This document shows positions 1 to 8,201 of a DNA stretch of 64,000 nucleotides, piece after piece. The stretch spans positions 1 through 64,000 of the forward strand of contig NZ_QKXH01000006.1 of assembly GCF_003254745.1 (NCBI RefSeq), read 5' to 3'. Numbering within the stretch: the stretch's first letter is position 1; the number at the start of each line of letters is the position of its first letter. Below the pieces are notes generated by a model. That model was not told the origin of the DNA and did not search any database. It saw nothing but the letters and a program-made list of their open reading frames with translations. This DNA is from Flavobacterium aquariorum. Lineage in GTDB: Bacteria > Bacteroidota > Bacteroidia > Flavobacteriales > Flavobacteriaceae. The translations under genes were made by a program, and so were the position numbers.

Positions 1-772
1 CCAAAACGAAAATAGCATTTTTGTGTTCCTGCAAAAAGGAAGCTGGTATTTGATTGGTGACCGTGCCTTCAACAGAGGCTTTTATGATGTTCGATTTTCC
101 TTCTCCCCAAGCCATCAGAATAACCTGTTTGGCTTCCATTATTTTTTTAACACCTAATGTGATTGCTGTTCTTGGAGTATTGCTTAACCCTTTGAAATCG
201 CCGCTTGCCGCCACTCTCGTGATATGGTCCAATGCCACCAATCTTGTTTTGGAATTCTGCAAAGAACCCGATTCATTGAATCCGATATGACCGTTACCGC
301 CAATTCCCAGAATCTGCAAATCAATACCACCCAAAGCTTCGATTTTGGCCTCATAATCGGCACAATAATCCGCGATTTCTTCTTTTGACAAAGTGCCGTC
401 AGGAATATGGACGTTTTGAGGTAAAATATCTACCTGGTTAAACAACAATTCTTTCATAAATCGCACATAGCTGTTTATCGAATCCGGTTCCATCGGGTAA
501 TACTCATCCAAATTGAATGAAATTACGTTTTTAAAGCTCAGTCCTTCTTCTTTGTGCAAACGCACCAATTCTGCATATAATCCCTTTGGGGAAGAACCCG
601 TTGCCAATCCCAATACGCAGGATTCATTGTTTTCCTTTTTTAGTTGGATAAGGTTTGCTATTTCTTTTGCAACAGCCACCGAAGCCGAATTTGAGTTGTC
701 AAAAACCACGGTGTTAATATTCTCAAATCTTTTTTCAAATCCTGTCGACTTATCTATATTGCTCTTTAACAT
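1..772 (-). CDS. nagB: Glucosamine-6-phosphate deaminase, N-terminal part (cut by window edge)
   Basis: The first 257 residues match NagB, which converts glucosamine-6-phosphate to fructose-6-phosphate plus ammonia in the cytoplasm. Visible family motifs are GLATGSSPKGLY (substrate loop), FNLDEYYPM (catalytic Asp region), HIPDG and LGIGGNGHIGFNE. ATG at 772 is the start; the reading frame is still open at base 1, so the C-terminus is missing. The N-terminal extension and motif variants resemble the long Bacteroidota form (about 640 aa) that carries a C-terminal PIG-L/LmbE deacetylase-like domain; that part would lie outside the window and is inferred. It is the last visible gene of the leftward kinase-transferase-epimerase-permease operon (45 bp after the permease) and would feed amino sugars into glycolysis. 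Confidence 0.93.
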   Translation of the reverse strand, partial: MLKSNIDKSTGFEKRFENINTVVFDNSNSASVAVAKEIANLIQLKKENNESCVLGLATGSSPKGLYAELVRLHKEEGLSFKNVISFNLDEYYPMEPDSINSYVRFMKELLFNQVDILPQNVHIPDGTLSKEEIADYCADYEAKIEALGGIDLQILGIGGNGHIGFNESGSLQNSKTRLVALDHITRVAASGDFKGLSNTPRTAITLGVKKIMEAKQVILMAWGEGKSNIIKASVEGTVTNQIPASFLQEHKNAIFVL

Positions 773-816
773 TTTTTGATTTATTATGTTACTGTTTTTT
801 TTACTGTGCTATTATT

Positions 817-2199
817 TTAGGCTCTGGACCAACTTCTGTATTTATGCCCTTTTATTGCAAAAAACAGAATCATAAAGTAAGAAGGTAATAATATTAAATA
901 GGCGAGTTGATTTCCGCTTTTTACAGTTTCCTTAAGGATTTTGGTTTGGTTACTTATATCAATCGAATCGGCCAATGCACCATACATTAACGGAAAAATG
1001 GCACCACCTATAATTGCCATAATAAGCATAGCACCACCAATTTTGGTATAGCCTCCCAGGTCTTGAAGAACCATAGGCCAAATTGCAGGCCAGCATAATG
1101 CATTTGAAAGCCCCATTAATGCTACCAAAATAATTACGAGCGGTAATACTGGGATTCCTGGTATTGCAATCATTGTGTTCGGTGAAACGGTCACAATTGA
1201 CAGTACCAAAATAACCCCCAGTGCACCAGAAATTTTTAAAGCGGTAACTTGAGAAACATATTTTGGAATTAAAGTCATCCCTAAAATGTAACCTATAACC
1301 ATCGCTGTCATGGTAAAGGAAGTCAACTTTAGATAAAAATCCCCATTATCTCCATAAACACCCAATTTTTTTCCGAAACTGCCTATTGAATCTCCTGCCA
1401 AAACTTCTGCAGCTATATATAACATCAAAGTTATCACACCCAAAACTAATTGAGGACGCTGTAATACATCTCTAATCTGCTGAAAAATGCTTAGATGTGC
1501 TACATTTCCATCTTCGTCTAGACTTATTTCCGGAAGTGGAGAAAATTTAACCAGTATCGCTAAAACAAGTATAATCAATCCCATATAAAGATAAGGAGTT
1601 TGTAATTGCAGTGCAAGAGAGTCTAATGCAGCTGATTTAGCTGTAGCGTCTAGAGTAGCAATTTTATCGGATGTATAATCTGCCATATTAGACAATACTA
1701 ATGTTGTTAATACAAGCGGTGCTATAAATCCAGCCAACTTATTGGCTGTACCTAAAATACTTATACGCGCAGCTGCACTTTCGCGAGGGCCAATTACTAC
1801 AACATAAGGGTTGGCGGCAGTTTGTAAAACAGCCAAACCTGTTCCCATAATGAATAGTGCCCCCAAGAATAAACCAAAAGTTCTTGTTTCTGCAGCTGGA
1901 TAAAACATAAATGCTCCAAATGCAATAATTATCAGTCCTATTGACAAGCCATTTTTATACCCTACTTTTTCAATCAACCAAGAAGAGGGTATTGCCATAA
2001 CAAAGTAAGCGATATAAAAGGCGAAAGTTACAAAATATGCTTGTGATTCGGATAGTTCACATGCTAACTTAAAAAACGGAATTAAAGGGCCGTTTAACCA
2101 AGTTACGAATCCAAAAATAAAAAACATAAAGGTTAAAATAGCCATTGGTACCAATGTGTTATTTTGTTTATTTGCAAGGGAACTATTCATTTCGTTCAT
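817..2199 (-). CDS. Sugar MFS permease of the FucP/GluP/NagP family
   Basis: A 460-residue integral inner-membrane protein with about 12 hydrophobic segments. Family features include the N-terminal FIFGFVTWLNGPLIPFFK stretch, QTAANPYVVVIGP after TM4 and the GANA-like region, typical of the fucose/glucose-galactose/N-acetylglucosamine proton symporters. Length is usual for the family (about 410-460). It lies between the epimerase gene and nagB in the leftward operon, so N-acetylhexosamine (GalNAc or GlcNAc) or galactose is the most likely substrate. This is inferred from context, because sequence alone does not separate FucP, GluP and NagP. A second ATG three codons in (2190) is an alternative start. 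Confidence 0.88.
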   Translation of the reverse strand: MNEMNSSLANKQNNTLVPMAILTFMFFIFGFVTWLNGPLIPFFKLACELSESQAYFVTFAFYIAYFVMAIPSSWLIEKVGYKNGLSIGLIIIAFGAFMFYPAAETRTFGLFLGALFIMGTGLAVLQTAANPYVVVIGPRESAAARISILGTANKLAGFIAPLVLTTLVLSNMADYTSDKIATLDATAKSAALDSLALQLQTPYLYMGLIILVLAILVKFSPLPEISLDEDGNVAHLSIFQQIRDVLQRPQLVLGVITLMLYIAAEVLAGDSIGSFGKKLGVYGDNGDFYLKLTSFTMTAMVIGYILGMTLIPKYVSQVTALKISGALGVILVLSIVTVSPNTMIAIPGIPVLPLVIILVALMGLSNALCWPAIWPMVLQDLGGYTKIGGAMLIMAIIGGAIFPLMYGALADSIDISNQTKILKETVKSGNQLAYLILLPSYFMILFFAIKGHKYRSWSRA

Positions 2200-2281
2200 A
2201 CTATTTTCGTTACTATTTATAATTTTAAATCTAGGTTTTTTGGTAGTTTGATGTGGAAAAAGGACTTTCTTAATGAAGTAA

Positions 2282-3211
2282 CTATTTTATCTGCAGTAAT
2301 TCATTCTCATAGAAACAAATAGTTTCTTGCAAAGCCCGATCAATTGTATAATCTGGTTTGAAACCTAATTGATTAAATTTGGTTGGGTCTGCAATTGAAT
2401 GTTTAATATCTCCGGGTCTTTCTTCTAAAAATTGAATTTGAGATTTTGAGTTGGTAATTTCGATTATTTTTTTGGCCAGTTCCAAAATAGAGGTGCTATA
2501 TCCCAAAGCTACATTATAGGTTTCTCCACCCATTCTTGAAGCCAAAACATTGGCTTTAACAACATCTTTTACATAAATAAAATCTCTTGTTTGTGAACCA
2601 TCTCCATAAATAGTTATAGGTTGATTTTGAAGTGCTTTATTTATAAAAATAGGCACTGCTGCTGCATAAGCTGATTGCGGATTTTGGCGAGGTCCAAAAA
2701 CGTTGAAATAGCGTAATGAAGCAGTCGGGACATTCCATTGATCCTGATACATTTTCAAATAAAACTCCCCATCCAGTTTTGTTACTGCATAAGGTGTCAT
2801 CGGTTCGGGTGTCATTGTTTCAATTTTAGGCAAAATAGGATTATCTCCATAATTTGCAGCAGAAGACGACAGCACCACTTTACAGCTGTCGTTCTTCTTT
2901 GCAGCTTCCAAAATATTTATTGTTCCCAATGTATTTATTTCAATACACTCGTTTATGTTCAACAGGGATTCCGGTACACTAACCAAAGCAGCTAAGTGAA
3001 ATATTCCACTGGCCCCTTGTACTAGTTCTTCCACAAGATTTTTGTCCCGAATATCTCCTTTTATGAATTTAACATTCAAGCCACTAAGATTTTTTTCAAA
3101 TCCTGTTCTTAAACTATCCAATATGGTTACTTCGTGTCCTTTATTTGATAAATATTCGGCAATGTGACTTCCTATAAAGCCGGCTCCTCCTGTAATTACA
3201 TATTTATTCAT
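2282..3211 (-). CDS. NAD-dependent UDP-sugar epimerase (extended SDR, GalE/WbpP-like)
   Basis: A 309-residue cytoplasmic SDR. The Rossmann motif GGAGFIG is at residues 8-14, the catalytic Ser region SSSAANYG around 115-122, and the active-site pair is Tyr141/Lys145 (YAVTK). RYFNVFGPRQ and YGDGSQTRDFIYVKDV are typical of UDP-hexose/UDP-HexNAc 4-epimerases. It follows the nucleotidyltransferase gene by 24 bp and precedes the permease by 82 bp. In this setting UDP-GalNAc/UDP-GlcNAc or UDP-Gal/UDP-Glc interconversion is the expected reaction. The residue that decides whether N-acetylated sugars fit cannot be assigned confidently by eye. Alternative: another UDP-sugar epimerase of surface-polysaccharide type. 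Confidence 0.88.
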   Translation of the reverse strand: MNKYVITGGAGFIGSHIAEYLSNKGHEVTILDSLRTGFEKNLSGLNVKFIKGDIRDKNLVEELVQGASGIFHLAALVSVPESLLNINECIEINTLGTINILEAAKKNDSCKVVLSSSAANYGDNPILPKIETMTPEPMTPYAVTKLDGEFYLKMYQDQWNVPTASLRYFNVFGPRQNPQSAYAAAVPIFINKALQNQPITIYGDGSQTRDFIYVKDVVKANVLASRMGGETYNVALGYSTSILELAKKIIEITNSKSQIQFLEERPGDIKHSIADPTKFNQLGFKPDYTIDRALQETICFYENELLQIK

Positions 3212-3235
3212 AGTTTTCTTTTTTGAGTTTTTTGA

Positions 3236-4114
3236 CTAGTTTTCATACCAGTTTATCTCAGGATAATGCTTTTTTAAATATTCTTTTACCTCGAGTATAT
3301 CTTCTTTTGCAGTTAAGTCAGGAACGTGTTCAGAAAAAGGAATCCCAACTGTCATATTTGGATGATCTTTTATGGCGTTTAAAAGAGCTGTTGGAAGTTC
3401 TTTTTCGTCTCTTTCCGGATGAACAGGACAGTTTTTGAGGTATGGATATAAAAGTGCTCCGTTAAATTTGAAGGCGTTCATACTTACTCTTAATTTACCT
3501 TCGGAATCCTTATAATCCTCAATATTATCAGCTGATGGTTTTTCAAGAATATCCAAGAGTTGATTATCTGTACCTAATTTAGCAATGGCAAAGCGCGAAA
3601 TTCGTTCTGAAGGAAATTCCATTGCGTCCCGATCATAGCTTATGAAAGCATTTGGGCTATTCGTTTCCCTAAGTGCCAAAAGGGCTTTGGTCGAATATAA
3701 ATTATCACTATTACACACTGAATATAATTGAGTGTTTAGTTCCGGATACTGTTCTACTGCCTGAAATAAAGCATCTGCTGTACCAAATGGTTTTATTCTG
3801 TTTTTAGGAACATGTTGAACTGCAAATGAAATGTTTAACCCGTAAAAATCATTGTTTTCCTTTTTACTTCCGTAAAATTCTTTAAACAATTCTCCCTGTT
3901 CACCAATGATAATATATATGTTTTTGTATCCGGCTTTTTTAGCATTTAGCAAAAGGTAATCTAATAAAGGTCTTCCGTTTGGACCTACTCCAATAAGTCC
4001 TTTACTTCTTTCATTGGCTTGTTGGATTTCTTCCTCATTTAAATTTTCCAAAGAAGCTTGTTTTTTCATTCTTGAAGAAGCTCCTCCCGCTAAAATAATT
4101 AAACTATTATGCAT
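3236..4114 (-). CDS. Sugar-1-phosphate nucleotidyltransferase
   Basis: A 292-residue cytoplasmic protein of the NTP-transferase fold. The N-terminal signature LAGGASSRMKK (residues 8-18) is the nucleotide-binding loop, followed by a Lys-Gly-Leu segment and GPNGRPLLDYLL. SVCNSDNLYS around residues 132-141 resembles the metal-binding Asp of the family. The gene starts 20 bp after the GHMP kinase gene, so together they could make a UDP- (or other NDP-) sugar from the free sugar by way of sugar-1-phosphate. The nucleotide and sugar are not readable from the sequence. UTP plus GalNAc-1-phosphate or galactose-1-phosphate is inferred from the epimerase and nagB in the same operon. Confidence 0.83.
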   Translation of the reverse strand: MHNSLIILAGGASSRMKKQASLENLNEEEIQQANERSKGLIGVGPNGRPLLDYLLLNAKKAGYKNIYIIIGEQGELFKEFYGSKKENNDFYGLNISFAVQHVPKNRIKPFGTADALFQAVEQYPELNTQLYSVCNSDNLYSTKALLALRETNSPNAFISYDRDAMEFPSERISRFAIAKLGTDNQLLDILEKPSADNIEDYKDSEGKLRVSMNAFKFNGALLYPYLKNCPVHPERDEKELPTALLNAIKDHPNMTVGIPFSEHVPDLTAKEDILEVKEYLKKHYPEINWYEN

Positions 4115-4134
4115 GTTTTTTATTTTTAATTACA

Positions 4135-5211
4135 TTATAAAATTCTTGCTCCAGGATCTACACCCACAGCATAGGCCTCTTTTGCACCTGCTTCCAAAAT
4201 GGACTGGACAACTCGTTCTTGATTTTTTGGATCAACAATTGCCACTATGCACCCGCCGCCGCCAGATCCCACAATTTTTGCCCCGTATGCGCCTGAGTTT
4301 AAAGCAGCATTTATCATAGCATCAATTTTTGGTACCGTAATTTTTAGTAAATCTCTCAAAACGGCATGATGGCCATTCATTAATTCCCCAATCTTTTTCA
4401 AATCAAGAGAAGGTTTCTGAAATTCTTTCAAAGCAAGTTTAGTGTATTGATGATTTTTTATTGCTGCTTCAAAATAAGGAATTAACCGATCCGGTAAAAA
4501 GTTGCAATATTTCTTTAAATCTTCATTTTCGGCAGTATTTAAATCAAAATCTTTATGATTTTGTTTTACAATATCGATTGCCAATAATGCATTGTTTTTT
4601 AATTCACCGATTAGTCCAATGGTTTCTTTTGGAACACCGGAAACACCTATAATGAGGCCTTTTAAATCAGTGCCTATAATAGAACAGCGAAACGGTTCAC
4701 TTGTGTTGATGTGTACAATATTACCCATGCTGATACTATAATGATCCATCATACCTCCTGGTTCACCATGTTCTAATACTTCAGAAACATATCCCATTTG
4801 CGCAATAAATTCAGGGGTTACTTCATCATCAACGCCAAACGCGGTTATCAAAAAATTGATCCATGCAATTAGTAAGGCAGATGAACTCGATGTACCGGAA
4901 TTGATGGGAATATTTCCGGTTACGGTAATGTCATATCCAACAGTTGGAATGCAGCCATGTCTTCTAAGAACCCTTAATGAAGAGGCAAAATAGTCTCGTG
5001 GTTTTAATTCGGGGAAAGTTTCATTGATGTTAATTATTCTTATTTCATCAATATCTACCATATCTAGTTTAAAAACGTTGGTTGTATTTTGTATTGCAGT
5101 TAATTTTATTTCTCTGTCAATTGCGCATGCTATAACTGGCAATCCGAGATAATCTTGATGGTCTCCAAAGAGACAAGTACGACCCGGAGCTAATGATGTA
5201 ATTTTCTTCAC
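4135..5211 (-). CDS. GHMP-family sugar-1-kinase, galactokinase-like
   Basis: A 358-residue cytoplasmic kinase with the three GHMP motifs: GRTCLFGDHQDY at residues 10-21 (galactokinase-type sugar-binding motif), PINSGTSSSSALL at 102-114 (ATP loop) and GSGGGGC at 315-321. It should phosphorylate C1 of a hexose or N-acetylhexosamine. Start is GTG at 5211; no in-frame ATG lies nearby upstream. It is the first gene of the leftward operon, about 80 nt downstream of a predicted start site that is preceded by three operators. In this gene neighbourhood, galactose or GalNAc is the expected substrate, analogous to NahK in galacto-N-biose pathways. L-fucose or an uronic acid cannot be excluded. Confidence 0.88.
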   Translation of the reverse strand: MKKITSLAPGRTCLFGDHQDYLGLPVIACAIDREIKLTAIQNTTNVFKLDMVDIDEIRIININETFPELKPRDYFASSLRVLRRHGCIPTVGYDITVTGNIPINSGTSSSSALLIAWINFLITAFGVDDEVTPEFIAQMGYVSEVLEHGEPGGMMDHYSISMGNIVHINTSEPFRCSIIGTDLKGLIIGVSGVPKETIGLIGELKNNALLAIDIVKQNHKDFDLNTAENEDLKKYCNFLPDRLIPYFEAAIKNHQYTKLALKEFQKPSLDLKKIGELMNGHHAVLRDLLKITVPKIDAMINAALNSGAYGAKIVGSGGGGCIVAIVDPKNQERVVQSILEAGAKEAYAVGVDPGARIL

Positions 5212-5291
5212 TTATTAAATATGTTAAGTTGCTGAATATTAGTAATTTGTATTTAAAATAATTATTGATAATTATTCATTGTTTTTTTCAA

Positions 5292-5330
5292 CGCAACGAA
5301 ATTATAGATTAACTTTTAATTAAACAAGTA
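5292..5330 (-). promoter_or_regulatory. Promoter of the kinase-nagB operon
   Basis: On the minus strand a TTG (-33 type; complement of 5325-5327) is followed by TATAATTTCG (complement of 5297-5306), matching the Bacteroidota TTG / TAnnTTTG pattern. From the last G of TTG to the last G of the -7 box is 28 bp, the same as in the tdh and susC promoters. The predicted start site near 5292 gives a leader of about 80 nt. Confidence 0.7.
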
Positions 5331-5343
5331 AAATCAAATAAAA

Positions 5344-5403
5344 TGTGCTCGAACACACTAAATTTATGTTTTCGAGCACACAATATTTATGTTTTCGAGC
5401 ACA
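5344..5403. promoter_or_regulatory. Triple operator, 23-bp spacing, upstream of the kinase operon
   Basis: Three 14-bp palindrome-like sites lie at 5344-5357 (TGTGCTCGAACACA), 5367-5380 and 5390-5403 (both TGTTTTCGAGCACA). Their central CG steps are at 5350/5351, 5373/5374 and 5396/5397, that is exactly 23 bp apart. A central CG in an even palindrome is the classic LacI-family operator form. The same motif occurs at 6880-6916 and 10534-10570. The nearest regulator gene, the LacI-type protein at 5674, is the natural candidate. The array also lies about 270 bp upstream of that gene and may act on it. Confidence 0.85.
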
Positions 5404-5660
5404 ATATTTATAAAGTATCCTTAAATTAGCAAAATTAGTTAGTGGATTTACTGGTGTTAATTTTAAAAACACAGTAGGGTTTTATTATGTTTTAAGTAGT
5501 TCCTTTGAGCAGTTTGTTTACAAGCGAAAAAGAATGATTGTTGTAAAAGGAGCGTAATTGGAGGATGATAATTCAATTTGAATTGAACCTATTTATTTCA
5601 TTAGATTAGGAAAAATAATTACCATTAAATCTTAGGTCTAAAAACTTAACGAAAAACTTA

Positions 5661-5676
5661 TATATTTGTGATTATG
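5661..5676 (+). promoter_or_regulatory. Possible -7 box at the start of the regulator gene (leaderless?)
   Basis: TATATTTG at 5661-5668 matches the Bacteroidota -7 consensus TAnnTTTG, yet it ends only 5 bp before ATG 5674. If used, transcription would start at or next to the A of ATG, giving a leaderless mRNA. No clear TTG is seen at the expected distance upstream, so this is tentative. Confidence 0.35.
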
Positions 5677-6714
5677 AATAAGAAATATACAATAAAAGAT
5701 ATTGCCCAATTGGCTGGAGTTTCGAAAGGAACTGTGGATAGAGTTCTACATAAAAGAGGAAAAGTTTCTGATGACGCTCTAAAAAAAATCAACGAAGTTT
5801 TAGACGTTATAAACTACGAGCCAAATCTTATTGCCAGAAATTTAAAGAACAATAAAGTGTATCGCATTTGTATATTGCTTCCAGATCCAAAAATAGATCC
5901 TTATTGGCTACCTTGCATAAAAGGGATTGAAGATGCAGTGCAAGAATTTAGAGCTTACAATTTTGCAATCGAGACTTTTTTCTTTAATCCGGAAGGAAAA
6001 AAATCATTTTTAAAAATTAATGAAACAGTTTTGGAAAAATCGCCAGATGCCGTTTTGTTGCCACCTTTATTTCATAAAGAAACATTGGAAGTTATCAAGA
6101 AATATGATGAGTTAAATATTATTGTAAATACCTTTAATAACCAAGTTCAATCGGATTCAATAAAGAGTTTTGTTGGTCAGGACTTATTTCATAGTGGAAG
6201 AGTAGCTGCAAAATTATTGGACTTACTTTTAAAAAAAGGACAGATTGCCATTATCCATATTGACGAATCCATTAAGAACGCCATTCACATGCAGGAGAAG
6301 GAGAGGGGCTTCCGCAATTATTTTAGTGAAAAACAAAATCAGGACTATAATATCACTACCTTAAAATTAAAAAATCCCAATGTTGAAATCAATTTTAACA
6401 ACTTCCTAAATGAAAACCCCGATTTGTCAGGAATCTTTATTTCTACTTCAAAAGCCTATCAAATTGCTAAAGTAATTAGTGAAACAAAGCATAAAAAAAT
6501 AGCAGTCATCGGTTATGATTTAATTGAGAATAATGTAAATTATTTGAATCAAGGTGTAATCGATTTTTTAATACATCAAAATCAAAAAAGACAAACCTAT
6601 CTTGGGGTTACGTCAATAATAGAATTTTTTCTTTTTGATAAACAGATTCCAAACACTATCCTTCTGCCCATTGACATAGTGAATTCTGAAAACGCTTCGT
6701 TTTATATAGAATAA
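5674..6714 (+). CDS. LacI-family transcriptional regulator with periplasmic-binding-protein-like sensor
   Basis: A 346-residue regulator. An N-terminal LacI-type helix-turn-helix (residues about 6-25, TIKDIAQLAGVSKGTVDRVL) and hinge are followed by a two-lobed type-I periplasmic-binding-like domain (about 60-346), which would sense a small sugar or sugar phosphate. ATG at 5674 is preferred over GTG at 5668 because family members begin just before the TIKDIA segment. It lies between the leftward kinase operon and the rightward tdh-kbl unit, and palindromes with a central CG flank it on both sides. I infer that it controls all three operator-bearing promoters here. The operators lie upstream of the -33 elements, which suits activation or looping better than simple occlusion. 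Confidence 0.92.
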   Translation: MNKKYTIKDIAQLAGVSKGTVDRVLHKRGKVSDDALKKINEVLDVINYEPNLIARNLKNNKVYRICILLPDPKIDPYWLPCIKGIEDAVQEFRAYNFAIETFFFNPEGKKSFLKINETVLEKSPDAVLLPPLFHKETLEVIKKYDELNIIVNTFNNQVQSDSIKSFVGQDLFHSGRVAAKLLDLLLKKGQIAIIHIDESIKNAIHMQEKERGFRNYFSEKQNQDYNITTLKLKNPNVEINFNNFLNENPDLSGIFISTSKAYQIAKVISETKHKKIAVIGYDLIENNVNYLNQGVIDFLIHQNQKRQTYLGVTSIIEFFLFDKQIPNTILLPIDIVNSENASFYIE

Positions 6715-6741
6715 CTTATCCTTTATATTTAATTACCAAAA

Positions 6742-6784
6742 AGTAGCTATACAGAAATTACTAAGTTCTGTATAGCTGCTTTTA
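6742..6784 (+). terminator. Rho-independent terminator after the LacI-type regulator
   Basis: A 15-bp stem (6742-6756 pairing with 6766-6780, one G-T pair) with a 9-nt loop is followed by TTTT. It starts 27 bp after the regulator stop codon and separates it from the operator-controlled tdh promoter. Confidence 0.8.
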
Positions 6785-6879
6785 TGTTAACTATTTAGTT
6801 TCAAAATAGCGCTAATCATTTTTATTGCTATCACTTAATTTAATTAGTGCACACAATTCTATTTGCTTTTATAGTTTTA

Positions 6880-6916
6880 TGTGCTCGAGAACATTATTTT
6901 AATGTGTTCGAGCACA
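6880..6916. promoter_or_regulatory. Double operator upstream of tdh-kbl
   Basis: Sites TGTGCTCGAGAACA (6880-6893) and TGTGTTCGAGCACA (6903-6916) have centres at 6886.5 and 6909.5, again 23 bp apart. Orientation and order (the site with AGAACA distal, the one with AGCACA next to the promoter) are the same as at susC. Confidence 0.85.
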
Positions 6917-6932
6917 TTTTATTTGTTTTTGC

Positions 6933-6963
6933 TTGTTTTATTAAAACGTAATCTATAATTTCG
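6933..6963 (+). promoter_or_regulatory. Promoter of tdh-kbl
   Basis: TTG at 6933-6935 and TATAATTTCG at 6954-6963, with 28 bp from the G of TTG to the G of the -7 box. The proximal operator centre is 53.5 bp from the last G of the -7 box, exactly as in the two sister promoters. The predicted start near 6969 leaves a leader of about 270 nt before the ATG at 7239. I see no riboswitch-like structure in that leader. Confidence 0.7.
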
Positions 6964-7238
6964 TCACGTAATAAAAAAAGCAATCTTTAATTCTTATGAA
7001 GAATATCCTTTTAAAATTTATTTAGATTTAAATAAGTTTTTGAAAACAAGCTATTTATTCTTGTTTAGGTTGTTTTTTTTCTTAATGGATCTTAGATGAA
7101 TTGGACTTTGAATCATAAGTTTTTTGAATATCAAAAAAAACAGCAAATGTAATCTTTAGCCGCAAATAAATCCGACTGCTTTTTAAGCCCAATTATTACA
7201 TTTCGATGAACTGCTAACACATAAATTTATTTCATAAA

Positions 7239-8195
7239 ATGATAAAAATATTAATCATTGGAGCCAGTGGACAATTAGGTTCCGTTTTGACCCAAAAACT
7301 GCAGGAAAAGTATGGTGTTGAAAATATAATTGCTTCCGATTTGCGCATGAACCCATCGTTTAATGGTTGTTTTGAAGTTCTTGATGCTACAGATTTTGAT
7401 GCCTTAAAAGAAATAGTCATAAAATTTGGAATTACCCAAATATACCATCTTGCGGCAATTTTATCTGCGAATGGCGAAAAGGCGCCGCTAAGTACTTGGG
7501 ATATAAATATGAAATCTCTATTTAATGTTTTGGAGGTTTCAAGATTGACCAATATGGAAAAAGTGTTTTTCCCTAGCTCTATAGCCGTTTATGGGAATGA
7601 TGCACCAAAAATACAAACGCCACAAGATTATGTTTTGGCACCTTCAACGGTGTATGGCATCAGTAAAGTTGCTGGTGAAAATTGGGCCAAATATTATTAT
7701 GAAAAATATGGTCTTGACATACGTTCCATAAGATATCCGGGTGTAATAGGACATCAGTCATTGCCAGGAGGCGGCACAACAGACTATGCAATTGATATTT
7801 TTCATAAAGCTGTTAAGAACGAGGTTTTTGAATGTTTCTTGGAGTCTACATCAGTACTGCCAATGATTTATATGGATGATACCATCAGGGCTACCATTGA
7901 ATTAATGGAAGCGCCCAAAGAAAATATTACCGTAAGAACGTCTTATAACTTGTCGGGGATGAGTTTTTCGCCTGAAGAGTTAACCAAATCCATTCAAAAG
8001 ATTTATCCGGAATTTAAAATAGTCTACAAACCAGATTTTAGACAAAAAATCGCCGAAAGTTGGCCATCCAGTATTGATGATTCTGCGGCTAGGGCTGATT
8101 GGAATTGGAAACCACAATTTGATATTGATGCGATGACCAGTATTATGATTGAAGAATTGAAACTAAAATATACTGCTGAACTTAATATTAATTAG
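7239..8195 (+). CDS. tdh: L-threonine 3-dehydrogenase, SDR type
   Basis: A 318-residue NAD-dependent extended-SDR enzyme that oxidises L-threonine to 2-amino-3-ketobutyrate. GASGQLG (residues 8-14) binds NAD; SS at 113-114 and Tyr139/Lys143 (YGISK) form the catalytic set. RYPGVIGHQSLPGGGTTDYA and the late YNLSGMSFSPEEL are characteristic of SDR-type threonine dehydrogenases, as known from Flavobacterium, rather than of sugar epimerases. The glycine acetyltransferase gene begins 6 bp downstream, which completes the two-step pathway to glycine plus acetyl-CoA. Unusually, this unit carries the same double operator as the sugar-import genes. Confidence 0.93.
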   Translation: MIKILIIGASGQLGSVLTQKLQEKYGVENIIASDLRMNPSFNGCFEVLDATDFDALKEIVIKFGITQIYHLAAILSANGEKAPLSTWDINMKSLFNVLEVSRLTNMEKVFFPSSIAVYGNDAPKIQTPQDYVLAPSTVYGISKVAGENWAKYYYEKYGLDIRSIRYPGVIGHQSLPGGGTTDYAIDIFHKAVKNEVFECFLESTSVLPMIYMDDTIRATIELMEAPKENITVRTSYNLSGMSFSPEELTKSIQKIYPEFKIVYKPDFRQKIAESWPSSIDDSAARADWNWKPQFDIDAMTSIMIEELKLKYTAELNIN

Positions 8196-8201
8196 ACCAT
8201 C

